This document shows, one piece after another, positions 1 to 7,233 of a stretch of 19,436 nt of DNA; position 1 is the stretch's first letter, and the number at the start of each line of letters is the position of its first letter. Origin of the DNA: Gammaproteobacteria bacterium (GTDB lineage Bacteria > Pseudomonadota > Gammaproteobacteria > Pseudomonadales > Azotimanducaceae); the NCBI GenBank assembly GCA_002690405.1, contig NZEI01000097.1, positions 16,266 through 35,701 of the forward strand, given 5' to 3'. The translations under genes were made by a program, and so were the position numbers. Below the pieces are notes generated by a model. It was not told the origin of the DNA, searched no databases, and worked only from the letters and a program-made list of their open reading frames with translations.

Positions 1-156
1 GAACATACGGTGTTGTTTGCGGGCGAGGGCGAGCGGCTAGAAATCACTCATCGCGCACAAAGCCGCAGTAATTTCGCCCAAGGTGCTTTGCGCGCTGTGA
101 CCTTTATCAACGGCAAGCCGCCAGGCGGCTACTCTATGGACGATTTGTTAGCGTAG
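1..156 (+). CDS. dapB: 4-hydroxy-tetrahydrodipicolinate reductase, C-terminal end (partial)
   Basis: The window opens inside a plus-strand reading frame whose last 51 codons read EHTVLFAGEGERLEITHRAQ and continue through SRSNFAQGALRA to a TAG at 154-156. This matches the C-terminal part of DapB, including the family pattern E-H-T-V-x-F-A-x-x-G-E-R-L-E-I-T-H and the closing G-G-Y-S-M-D-D-L-L. DapB is the cytosolic NAD(P)H-dependent reductase that makes tetrahydrodipicolinate for lysine and diaminopimelate. The N-terminal nucleotide-binding domain lies outside the window. Only the 3' end is visible, but the motif match and the position upstream of carA, as in other gammaproteobacteria, make the call firm. 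Confidence 0.93.
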   Translation, partial: EHTVLFAGEGERLEITHRAQSRSNFAQGALRAVTFINGKPPGGYSMDDLLA

Positions 157-188
157 ACGACCGCCGGGATCTCGGTGCGATAGGGTCA

Positions 189-725
189 ATGCAGCATACT
201 ATTCACATTTTTGGCGCTTCCGGTTGCGGAACCACCACCCTCGGTGCTGCTGTGGCCGAAAAATTGGCGCTGCCCCATTTTGATGTCGATGACTTTTATT
301 GGCGTCCTACTGACCCCCCTTTCGTCGAGAAACACCAGCCGGCCCAACGCATAGCCGATCTTGATGCGGCCATGACAAAATCCCAGGGTTGGGTGCTCTC
401 TGGGTCGCTATGTGGTTGGGGTGATGGGTTAATTCCGCGCTTTAGCGCCGCCGTATTTCTAGCTATGGAACCCAAACAGCGGCTGCGCCGGCTGCTCAGG
501 CGCGAGCGCCAACGTCATGGTGATCGGATCTTGCCCGGCGGTGACATGCACAAGATTCATACAGACTTTATGACCTGGGCCGGCCGCTACGATAGCGCTG
601 GTATGGAACAGCGCAGCAGGGTGTTGCATCAGCGCTGGTTACATCTTCTGCACTGCCCGCTACTGCAACTCGATGGAGCATTGCCGACCGACGACCTAGT
701 TCGGCGCGTTATAACGGCACTTTAG
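189..725 (+). CDS. P-loop nucleotide kinase-like protein with a lysine-less Walker A motif
   Basis: A 178-residue protein with the fold signature of small adenylate/shikimate-kinase-like P-loop NTPases. A beta strand (HTIHIFG) is followed by a P-loop at residues 9-16 reading GASGCGTT, so the usual Walker A lysine is threonine (T15). Downstream are an acidic motif FDVDDFYW (about 31-38) with PTDPPF, a WVLSGSLCGWGD stretch (about 68-79), and an arginine-rich helix LRRLLRRERQRHGDR that could act as a lid. From memory, homologues annotated AAA family ATPase or adenylate kinase share GASGSGTTTLG and DTDDYYWxPTDPP, so the lysine change looks like a family trait. The substrate is unknown. The gene starts 32 bases after dapB with ATAGGG 4 bases before its ATG, so it may be co-transcribed with dapB. 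I would not assign a pathway. Confidence 0.85.
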   Translation: MQHTIHIFGASGCGTTTLGAAVAEKLALPHFDVDDFYWRPTDPPFVEKHQPAQRIADLDAAMTKSQGWVLSGSLCGWGDGLIPRFSAAVFLAMEPKQRLRRLLRRERQRHGDRILPGGDMHKIHTDFMTWAGRYDSAGMEQRSRVLHQRWLHLLHCPLLQLDGALPTDDLVRRVITAL

Positions 726-875
726 TCTTTAGCATTTGCCGCCCAGCATTCGTAATACTGCCCAGCTTACATGGAACGGTGGCAGCAGCCAGTCAACGGC
801 TCGGATGCACAGACTGCGTTTAGTAATGATTTTCTATGCTGGTGATGACGAAATTACCGCGGGTTGAGAGGATTG

Positions 876-907
876 TTGCTGATTTTTCTGGTCGGCATGG
901 GTATACT
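876..907 (+). promoter_or_regulatory. candidate sigma70 promoter for carAB
   Basis: A near-consensus -10 hexamer TATACT lies at 902-907. The best -35 match, TTGCTG at 876-881, is 20 bases away, longer than the usual 17, so the -35 assignment is weak. It sits in the 383-base gap (726-1108) between the P-loop gene and carA, and the predicted start near 913-916 would begin the transcript directly at a 9-bp hairpin. I see no clear arginine-repressor (ArgR) box or PurR site in the gap, and no intrinsic terminator for the upstream gene. The rest of the gap holds no convincing gene. Confidence 0.4.
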
Positions 908-914
908 TTTGCCC

Positions 915-977
915 CCAAGCTCGCCCCTCGATCCTACCGCTTTCGAGCTTGGTTTCGCCCCGAGCGATCCGCTGGGG
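915..977 (+). promoter_or_regulatory. two tandem hairpins in the carA leader
   Basis: Hairpin 1 has perfect 9-base arms CCAAGCTCG (915-923) and CGAGCTTGG (944-952) around a 20-base loop. Hairpin 2 pairs CCCC-AGCG (958-961, 963-966, with one bulged G) with CGCT-GGGG (970-977) around the 3-base loop ATC. They follow the candidate carA promoter directly. Hairpin 1 is followed by only three T (TTTCG) and hairpin 2 by AAGGGAG, so neither is a textbook terminator. They may stabilise the 5' end of the transcript or take part in attenuation of the carbamoyl-phosphate genes. The function is inferred only from position. Confidence 0.45.
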
Positions 978-1108
978 AAGGGAGTGAAAATCTGATTTGG
1001 TTGCTGTGTGTTCGGCTCGAATGAGGGCAGAGCACGGTTAGCGCGAGCATCTTATCAGTGGTCAGAATGTTCTCCTGTGCTCGGAGGAAAGGTGAATAGG
1101 GAATTTCT

Positions 1109-2269
1109 TTGATACCGGCTCTTTTAGTTCTTGAGGATGGTAGCGTCTTTCGCGGTCGCTCCATTGGCGTTAGTGGCTCCACGGTTGGGGAGGTGGTATT
1201 CAATACGGCGATGACCGGTTACCAGGAAATCCTCACAGACCCATCTTACCGGCGTCAGATTGTCACCCTCACATACCCGCAAATCGGCAACACTGGAATT
1301 AATCCCGAGGACTTCGAGTCCGATCAGGTATGGGCGGCAGGTTTGGTGATCCGCCAGACCCCGAAGTTGCAGAGCAATTGGCGCAGCCGCCAGACGTTGA
1401 GTGAGTTTCTGGTAGAGCAAAAAACCGTGGCGATTGCCGATATTGATACCCGCCGTTTAACTCGGTTGATTCGTGAAAAAGGCGCGATGGGCGCATGCAT
1501 TTTGGCTGGCGACGAGGCTGCAGCCACCGACGCAGAAGATCAGGCGTTAAATCTGGCCAAGAGTTTTACCGGGCTTGCTGGCGCTGATCTTGCCCAAGAA
1601 GTTACCGGAATCCAACGCAATTGGACCCAGACACCGTGGGACTTGGAGTCAGGCTACGGCGAACTTAGCGATGCGAAATACCATGTGGTGGCGTATGACT
1701 TTGGGGTAAAGCGCAACATCCTGCGTATCCTTGCTGGCAAGGGTTGTCGTATTACCGTGGTTCCCGCCCAGACTACCGCAGAGCAGGTTTTGGCGCTTAA
1801 CCCCGACGGCGTATTTTTATCCAATGGCCCGGGTGATCCCGAGCCCTGTGACTATGCGATCAGCGCAATTCAGCAGTTGCTTGCTGCACAGCTGCCGATT
1901 TTTGGCATTTGCCTAGGGCATCAGCTGCTAGCGTTGGCCAGCGGTGCCAAGACCATGAAAATGTCCCATGGGCATCACGGCGCCAACCATCCGGTACAGG
2001 ATCTCGCGACTGGGGTGGTCATGATTACCAGCCAGAATCATGGCTTTGCTGTGGATGCAGACAGCCTGCCCGACAACCTGCAGTGCACCCATAAATCGTT
2101 ATTCGACGGCACTATTCAGGGCGTGGCGCGTACCGATGTGCCGGCCTTTGGCTTTCAAGGTCACCCAGAGGCCAGCCCCGGCCCCCAGGACTGTGAACAT
2201 TTGTTTGACCGATTTACCCAGATGATGGCAGATCGAGCTTTGACCACGGCAGGAGCGCAAGATGCCTAA
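1109..2269 (+). CDS. carA: carbamoyl-phosphate synthase, small (glutaminase) subunit
   Basis: 386 residues, close to E. coli CarA. It hydrolyses glutamine and channels ammonia to CarB to make carbamoyl phosphate for pyrimidines and arginine. The N-terminal CarA-specific domain (about 1-150) carries FNTAMTGYQEILTDPSY. The class I glutamine amidotransferase domain (about 190-380) carries the nucleophile C268 in FGICLGHQ and the dyad H352/E354 in GHPEASPGP, plus the SNGPGDP motif. The start is TTG at 1109. It is supported by the family N-terminus (IPALLVLEDGSVFRGR) and by an AGGGA element 6 bases upstream, and no in-frame ATG is available. The end overlaps carB by 8 bases, so the two subunits are probably translationally coupled. 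Regulation is likely through the long leader upstream. Confidence 0.97.
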   Translation: MIPALLVLEDGSVFRGRSIGVSGSTVGEVVFNTAMTGYQEILTDPSYRRQIVTLTYPQIGNTGINPEDFESDQVWAAGLVIRQTPKLQSNWRSRQTLSEFLVEQKTVAIADIDTRRLTRLIREKGAMGACILAGDEAAATDAEDQALNLAKSFTGLAGADLAQEVTGIQRNWTQTPWDLESGYGELSDAKYHVVAYDFGVKRNILRILAGKGCRITVVPAQTTAEQVLALNPDGVFLSNGPGDPEPCDYAISAIQQLLAAQLPIFGICLGHQLLALASGAKTMKMSHGHHGANHPVQDLATGVVMITSQNHGFAVDADSLPDNLQCTHKSLFDGTIQGVARTDVPAFGFQGHPEASPGPQDCEHLFDRFTQMMADRALTTAGAQDA

Positions 2270-5200
2270 ACGTTCGGACATTCAAAGTGTATTGATCGTT
2301 GGTGCTGGACCCATCGTAATCGGCCAGGCTTGCGAGTTTGACTACTCGGGCGCTCAAGCCTGTAAGGCTCTCAAAGATGAGGGGCTAAGAGTCATTCTGG
2401 TGAATTCCAATCCGGCAACCATCATGACGGATCCCGCCATGGCGGACGCCACCTACGTTGAGCCAGTGGAATGGACAACGGTTGCCAAGATTATTGAAGT
2501 AGAGCGCCCTGACGCGCTGCTACCCACCATGGGTGGACAGACTGCCTTAAATTGCGCCCTAGACTTGGTGCGCGAGGGGGTGCTTGAGAAATTTGGTGTT
2601 GAGTTGATTGGCGCCAGTCAGGACGCCATCGATAAAGCAGAGGATCGCGAGCGCTTTGATCGTGCGATGAAAGCCATTGGTCTGGAAACGCCTCGCTCGG
2701 CAATAGCACATAGCTTAGAAGAAGCCCTGCAAGTTCAGAGTCAATTGGGTTTTCCGTGCGTGATCCGTCCGTCTTTTACTATGGGCGGCAGTGGCGGTGG
2801 TATTGCCTATAACCGTGAGGAATTCGTAGAGATATGCACCCGTGGACTGGAGTTGTCGCCAACCTCGGAATTGCTCATTGATGAATCACTACTGGGCTGG
2901 AAAGAGTTCGAGATGGAGGTGGTGCGTGATCGTAATGATAATTGCATCATCATCTGCTCCATTGAAAATCTCGACCCTATGGGCGTACATACTGGGGACA
3001 GTATTACCATTGCACCAGCCCAGACTCTGACGGATAAAGAATACCAACTGCTGCGTAATGCCTCCTTGGCAGTACTGCGCGAGATTGGGGTAGAAACTGG
3101 CGGCTCGAATGTCCAGTTCGCGATTAATCCGGATGATGGACGTATTGTGGTCATCGAGATGAACCCCCGGGTATCAAGGTCCTCGGCTCTGGCGTCTAAA
3201 GCGACTGGTTTCCCGATCGCTAAAGTGGCGGCAAAGCTGGCAATCGGCTTCACTCTTGATGAGTTGGCAAACGATATCACTGGCGGCGTCACGCCGGCGT
3301 CATTTGAACCCACGATTGACTATGTGGTAACCAAGGTGCCGCGCTTCACCTTTGAAAAGTTCCCTCAGGCGGACAGCCGTTTGACCACGCAAATGAAGTC
3401 AGTGGGCGAGGTCATGGCGATTGGGGCTACCTTTCAAGAGTCGCTGCAGAAGGCCTTACGCGGTTTGGAGGTTGGTTTTGTTGGTCTCGACAGCGTAATT
3501 GACCAGCAAGATGCCGAATGGAAGAGTGTGCTTAAGCGCGAGCTAAAGAATCCCAGCGCCCACCGCCTATGGTACGTGGCCGATGCGTTACGAATCGGTA
3601 TGACCGAAGAAGAGTTATTCGACCACACTAAGATCGACCCTTGGTTTCTCGCCGAAATTGCAGATCTTGTTGCCGCTGAGCAAGGGTTGCAGGGTATGGC
3701 ACCGGCGGACCTAGATGCTGCCCATTGGCGGCGACTGAAACAGCAAGGGTTTTCAGATTTACGCCTAGGGCATTTACTCGGCGTGCACCAAGACGCGGTG
3801 CGCGAGGCGCGTAAAGCACATGGGGTAACTCCGGTGTACCGACGGGTCGATACCTGCGCAGCGGAATTTCCGGTGAGCAGCGCGTATATGTACTCCACCT
3901 ATGAAGAGGGCTGTGAAGCGAACCCTTCGTCGCGCGAGAAAATAATCGTGCTTGGCGGTGGCCCAAATCGAATCGGTCAAGGTATTGAATTCGACTACTG
4001 TTGCGTGCACGCGGCCTTGGCCATGCGTGAAGATGGTTACGAAACCATTATGGTGAACTGTAACCCGGAAACCGTCTCCACCGACTATGACACCTCGGAC
4101 CGGCTGTATTTTGAGCCGGTCACGTTAGAAGACGTATTGGCGATCGTAGATGTTGAGCAACCCAAGGGTGTGATCGTGCAATTTGGCGGTCAGACCCCGC
4201 TGAAGCTTGCTCGTGATTTGCAGGCCCGCGGTGTGCCGATCATTGGCACTACTCCAGATGCCATTGACCGAGCCGAAGATCGTGAACGCTTTCAGCAGTT
4301 GGTCGAAAAATTGTCTCTACGCCAGCCATCCAACCGATTGGCATCCAACTTAGAACAGGGCCTCGCCCGCGCTGCGGAAATTGGCTATCCGATTATCGTC
4401 AGACCGTCCTATGTACTTGGTGGTCGAGCGATGGAAATCGTTTACAACGACGATGAACTCAGCCAATACATGCAGTCTGCGGTGGATGTGTCGAATGACG
4501 CGCCGGTGCTACTAGACCGCTATTTGAATCAGGCCGTCGAAGTGGATGTGGATGCGGTCAGTGACGGTGAGCAGGTGGTGATCGGTGCAATCATGCAACA
4601 TATAGAGCAGGCCGGGGTCCATTCCGGCGACTCGGCATGTTCTTTGCCGCCGTATAACCTGCCGATGAATATTCAGGATCTGATCCGGCAACAGGTCAAG
4701 GACATTGCCCTTGAGTTGCAGGTGGTGGGCCTAATGAATGTGCAAATGGCGGTGCAGGGCGAAGATGTCTTCGTGTTAGAGGTCAATCCGCGCGCGTCGC
4801 GAACAGTACCCTTTGTCTCCAAGTGTATTGGTGAATCTCTGGCGAAGGTGGCGGCCCGCTGTATGGCCGGTAGCAGTCTCGCTGAACTGAAATTCACTAA
4901 AGAAATCGTGCCTCAGACTTACCACGTCAAAGAGTCGGTTTTCCCGTTTGCGAAGTTTCCCGGTGTTGACCCGATCTTGGGTCCGGAGATGAAATCGACC
5001 GGCGAAGTCATGGGCGTCGGTGACTCTTTTGGTGAAGCTTTTGCAAAAGCGTCATTGGGAGCTGGAGATATTTTACCTACCGGTGGCAGGGCCTTTCTCA
5101 GCGTAAAAGACTCGGATAAGGTGCATTTGCCTGAGGTCGCGAAAGAGCTCATAGCGCTTGGGTTCACGCTCGTAGGGACTTCAGGGACCCAGCGAGTTCT

Positions 5201-5486
5201 ATTAGCGGAAGGTATAGAATGTGGCAAGATACAAAAAGTTAATGAAGGTCGTCCCGACGTTTCTGATATGTTGAAAAATGAGCAAATAGACCTGATTATT
5301 AATACCACCGAGGGACGGCAATCAATTGCTGATTCGGCGGTTATTCGCCGTCTCGCGTTACAAAACAAGGTGTGTTACACCACTACCCTGACCGGTGGAG
5401 AAGCTTTTTGTATTGCTATTCGTCAGGGTCAAGGAGAGCAAGTTCGTAGCTTGCAGGATTTACACAGTCGAATTCAGCAGGGGTAG
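2262..5486 (+). CDS. carB: carbamoyl-phosphate synthase, large subunit
   Basis: 1074 residues, against 1073 in E. coli. CarB uses two ATP, bicarbonate and ammonia from CarA to form carbamoyl phosphate. It is an internal duplication: the carboxyphosphate half (about 1-403) has the ATP-grasp motif RPSFTMGGSGGG from R169, and the carbamoyl-phosphate half (about 553-937) has RPSYVLGGRAM near residue 714. Each half begins with a nucleotide-binding segment (LIVGAGPIVIGQACEFDYSG, then VLGGGPNRIGQGIEFDYC). An oligomerisation region lies between them. The C-terminal MGS-type domain (about 940-1074, FTLVGTSGTQRVL, INTTEGRQS) is where the E. coli enzyme binds UMP and ornithine. The start is an ATG inside the end of carA (ATGCCTAA overlap) with AGGAG upstream. 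Both active halves look intact. Confidence 0.98.
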   Translation: MPKRSDIQSVLIVGAGPIVIGQACEFDYSGAQACKALKDEGLRVILVNSNPATIMTDPAMADATYVEPVEWTTVAKIIEVERPDALLPTMGGQTALNCALDLVREGVLEKFGVELIGASQDAIDKAEDRERFDRAMKAIGLETPRSAIAHSLEEALQVQSQLGFPCVIRPSFTMGGSGGGIAYNREEFVEICTRGLELSPTSELLIDESLLGWKEFEMEVVRDRNDNCIIICSIENLDPMGVHTGDSITIAPAQTLTDKEYQLLRNASLAVLREIGVETGGSNVQFAINPDDGRIVVIEMNPRVSRSSALASKATGFPIAKVAAKLAIGFTLDELANDITGGVTPASFEPTIDYVVTKVPRFTFEKFPQADSRLTTQMKSVGEVMAIGATFQESLQKALRGLEVGFVGLDSVIDQQDAEWKSVLKRELKNPSAHRLWYVADALRIGMTEEELFDHTKIDPWFLAEIADLVAAEQGLQGMAPADLDAAHWRRLKQQGFSDLRLGHLLGVHQDAVREARKAHGVTPVYRRVDTCAAEFPVSSAYMYSTYEEGCEANPSSREKIIVLGGGPNRIGQGIEFDYCCVHAALAMREDGYETIMVNCNPETVSTDYDTSDRLYFEPVTLEDVLAIVDVEQPKGVIVQFGGQTPLKLARDLQARGVPIIGTTPDAIDRAEDRERFQQLVEKLSLRQPSNRLASNLEQGLARAAEIGYPIIVRPSYVLGGRAMEIVYNDDELSQYMQSAVDVSNDAPVLLDRYLNQAVEVDVDAVSDGEQVVIGAIMQHIEQAGVHSGDSACSLPPYNLPMNIQDLIRQQVKDIALELQVVGLMNVQMAVQGEDVFVLEVNPRASRTVPFVSKCIGESLAKVAARCMAGSSLAELKFTKEIVPQTYHVKESVFPFAKFPGVDPILGPEMKSTGEVMGVGDSFGEAFAKASLGAGDILPTGGRAFLSVKDSDKVHLPEVAKELIALGFTLVGTSGTQRVLLAEGIECGKIQKVNEGRPDVSDMLKNEQIDLIINTTEGRQSIADSAVIRRLALQNKVCYTTTLTGGEAFCIAIRQGQGEQVRSLQDLHSRIQQG

Positions 5487-5490
5487 CAAT

Positions 5491-5964
5491 ATGCCCACGC
5501 CTATGACATTGCATGGTGCAGAAGCGTTGCGGGAGGAGGTGGCCTACCGCAAGGGATCATTGCGTCAAGAGATCACCCAAGCGATCGCTGAAGCCCGCGC
5601 TCACGGCGATCTCAAAGAAAACGCTGAATATCATGCGGCGCGCGAGCAGCAAGGCTTCAACGAAGGCCGGATTCAAGAAATCGAGAGTCGCCTAGCGGAT
5701 GCCCAGATCATCGACATTACGACCATTCCTGAGAGTGACAAAGTCATCTTTGGCGTTACGGTTACGTTATACGATGCCGCAGCGGACGACAGTATTAGCT
5801 ATCAAATCGTTGGCGAAGACGAAGCAGATTTGAAGCAGGGCAAAATTTCAGTGATGTCGCCCATCGCGCGGGCGCTGATCGGCAAGAGCGTAGATGACGT
5901 AGTGATCGTGGTTACCCCAGGCGGTGAAAAAGAGTACGAGGTCAGCAACGTCGAGCACAAATAA
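5491..5964 (+). CDS. greA: transcription elongation factor GreA
   Basis: 157 residues, almost the same length as E. coli GreA (158). GreA enters the RNA polymerase secondary channel and stimulates cleavage of backtracked RNA. The N-terminal coiled coil (about 5-75) carries the near-invariant tip region ARAHGDLKENAEYHAAREQQ, including the acidic pair D and E needed for cleavage. The C-terminal FKBP-like domain has VIFGVTVTL, SPIARALIGK and the closing TPGGEKEYEV. The frame is open upstream into carB, but homology places the start at the ATG at 5491 (MPTPMTLHGAEALREE), 4 bases after the carB stop. A CAGGGG element sits at the end of carB, so greA is probably co-transcribed with carAB. Only a weak terminator-like hairpin follows. 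Confidence 0.96.
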   Translation: MPTPMTLHGAEALREEVAYRKGSLRQEITQAIAEARAHGDLKENAEYHAAREQQGFNEGRIQEIESRLADAQIIDITTIPESDKVIFGVTVTLYDAAADDSISYQIVGEDEADLKQGKISVMSPIARALIGKSVDDVVIVVTPGGEKEYEVSNVEHK

Positions 5965-5967
5965 GCG

Positions 5968-5983
5968 CGGCCATAGCCGTTTT
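5968..5983 (+). terminator. weak terminator-like hairpin after greA
   Basis: A 4-bp stem CGGC (5968-5971) and GCCG (5976-5979) with loop CATA is followed by TTTT (5980-5983). It lies between the convergent ends of greA and yhbY. The stem is short, so termination here would be inefficient or need Rho. Confidence 0.3.
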
Positions 5984-6022
5984 ATGCCAAGAGAGGCGTG
6001 ACGCGTGGCTGCTGCCGGAGCC

Positions 6023-6358
6023 TCAGTCTAGGTAGCGAGAAACGTTGGACAGTTTCGGATTTGCGCGCTGGTTTTTCCGGTAAAGGACAGCGACCTTGCC
6101 GATATTTTGAATAACCGTAGCTTGGGTCTGTTCTGCCAGCATTTCAGTAATCGCCAAGCGGTCCGCTTTCTGTAGCGCATCGACCTTGACCTTAATTAGC
6201 TCGTGATCAGTTAGCGCCCGCTCAGTTTCCGCGATAATGCCGTCACTCAAACCGCGGTCGCTCACGGACACTACGGGGTCCAGATGGTGAGCAACACCAC
6301 GAAAGGCTTTCTTCATTTGCCCGCTCAACGGGCTATTTGTCGATGAGGTAGAATTCAT
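6023..6358 (-). CDS. yhbY: YhbY-type RNA-binding CRM domain protein
   Basis: Read on the minus strand as 111 residues from an ATG at 6358. The core KAFRGVAHHLDPVVSVSDRG, then LSDGIIAETERALTDHELIKVKV and IGKVAVLYR, matches the single CRM domain of YhbY, a small protein associated with pre-50S ribosomes. E. coli YhbY is 97 residues. The extra length here is an N-terminal stretch MNSTSSTNSPL and a basic C-terminus. The frame is open further upstream to 6448, but those residues have no family resemblance. No strong ribosome binding site precedes the chosen ATG, and the later in-frame ATG (MKKAF) would cut off residues that align with E. coli, so the start is moderately certain. The gene is divergent from rlmE, an arrangement conserved in gammaproteobacteria. 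Confidence 0.9.
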   Translation of the reverse strand: MNSTSSTNSPLSGQMKKAFRGVAHHLDPVVSVSDRGLSDGIIAETERALTDHELIKVKVDALQKADRLAITEMLAEQTQATVIQNIGKVAVLYRKNQRANPKLSNVSRYLD

Positions 6359-6431
6359 TAGCGCAGTGTAGCTGGTTTGCCAGTGACCATACAGCGACCA
6401 AGGCGCCATGATTTGGAAAACAGGTGAAGTG

Positions 6432-7100
6432 ATGCCGAAACGCAGCAAATCCAGTGAGCGTTGGTTACAGCGTCAGCGTAAAGACTACTTTGTCCGTAAA
6501 GCCCAGGACGGCGGGCAGGTATCGCGGGCGCACTATAAGCTGGCGCAGATCGATGAACGGTTTCATATTCTCAGCGCGCGCAAGCGGGTATTGGAGCTTG
6601 GTGCCGCACCGGGTGGCTGGACCCAGTATTTGGAGTCGAAATTGACCCGCGGATTCTTGATCGCTGTTGACCCTTTGCCAATAACCCGTGGTAGCCGCTG
6701 TCGAGTTATTGAGGGCTATGCAGGAGAAGCTGAGGTGAATGCGCAAATTCATGAGTTGGTGGCGGATCAGCAATTAGACCTTGTTTTATCCGATATGGCC
6801 CCCAACATTTCTGGTGTCCGCGCAGTGGATCAGGCGCGCGCTATGGATCTTGCCGATATCGCGCTGCAGGCATGCGAAGATTGGCTCGGCGAGGGCGGTG
6901 ATTTGGCGATAAAGGCTTTCCAAGGCGAGGGTCTAGATAACTGGGTCGCTGACCTGCGCAAGCGATTCGAGCGGGTAAACATGATGAAACCCAAGGCTTC
7001 AAGACCCGAGTCAAGAGAGGTATTTTTGGTCGCAAGGGGGTTCATAACAGCGGACGACGGTGATCACGGCGATCGCGCCAAACCGTCGAGCGCAGATTAA
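6432..7100 (+). CDS. rlmE: 23S rRNA (uridine2552-2'-O)-methyltransferase RlmE (FtsJ)
   Basis: 222 residues from the ATG at 6432, preceded by AGGTGA about 4 bases upstream. The frame is open 8 codons further, but family members begin with the basic segment seen here (PKRSKSSERWLQRQ). The Rossmann-fold S-adenosylmethionine site is VLELGAAPGGWTQYL (about 53-67). The K-D-K-E catalytic set of the family is complete: K36 (HYKL), D121 (LSDMAPN), K161 (AIKAFQGEG) and E196 (SREVF). The enzyme methylates U2552 in the ribosomal A-loop late in 50S assembly. A polar tail of about 15 residues (TADDGDHGDRAKPSSAD) extends beyond the E. coli length. It is divergent from yhbY, with a 133-base gap before ftsH. 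Confidence 0.96.
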   Translation: MPKRSKSSERWLQRQRKDYFVRKAQDGGQVSRAHYKLAQIDERFHILSARKRVLELGAAPGGWTQYLESKLTRGFLIAVDPLPITRGSRCRVIEGYAGEAEVNAQIHELVADQQLDLVLSDMAPNISGVRAVDQARAMDLADIALQACEDWLGEGGDLAIKAFQGEGLDNWVADLRKRFERVNMMKPKASRPESREVFLVARGFITADDGDHGDRAKPSSAD

Positions 7101-7119
7101 AGTTAAGGTTTGGTCTAAT

Positions 7120-7148
7120 TTGTAGTTTTAACCTTGCGACGTTATCTT
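7120..7148 (+). promoter_or_regulatory. candidate promoter for ftsH
   Basis: In the 133-base gap between rlmE and ftsH, TTGTAG (7120-7125) and TATCTT (7143-7148) are 17 bases apart and resemble a sigma70 promoter of moderate quality. I found no clear sigma32 heat-shock pair (CTTGAAA with CCCCATNT), although ftsH is heat-inducible in E. coli. A 6-bp inverted repeat AAGGTT (7105-7110) / AACCTT (7129-7134) overlaps this site. Confidence 0.3.
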
Positions 7149-7233
7149 CACGAAGCAACGAATAATTTGATAGGTAAAGGGTGATCAGCTAGAGGTTCGC
7201 TGGCGCCAAAAACACCGAGAAGAGGTAAAGGCC

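Noticed and set aside
836..1024. 62-codon frame in the carA leader
   Set aside because: It runs through the candidate promoter and both hairpins, has no good ribosome binding site and resembles no family I know.
2807..3313. Long minus-strand frames opposite carB, ftsH, nusA and infB (example given)
   Set aside because: They are shadows of strongly coding plus-strand genes, with low-complexity serine/arginine-rich translations and no recognisable domain.
5395..5490. Upstream extension of the greA frame into carB
   Set aside because: The extra residues lie inside the conserved carB C-terminus and do not resemble GreA. The ATG at 5491 matches the family start.
7105..7134. AAGGTT / AACCTT repeat after rlmE as a terminator
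   Set aside because: Only 6 bp with a long AT-rich loop and no following T run.
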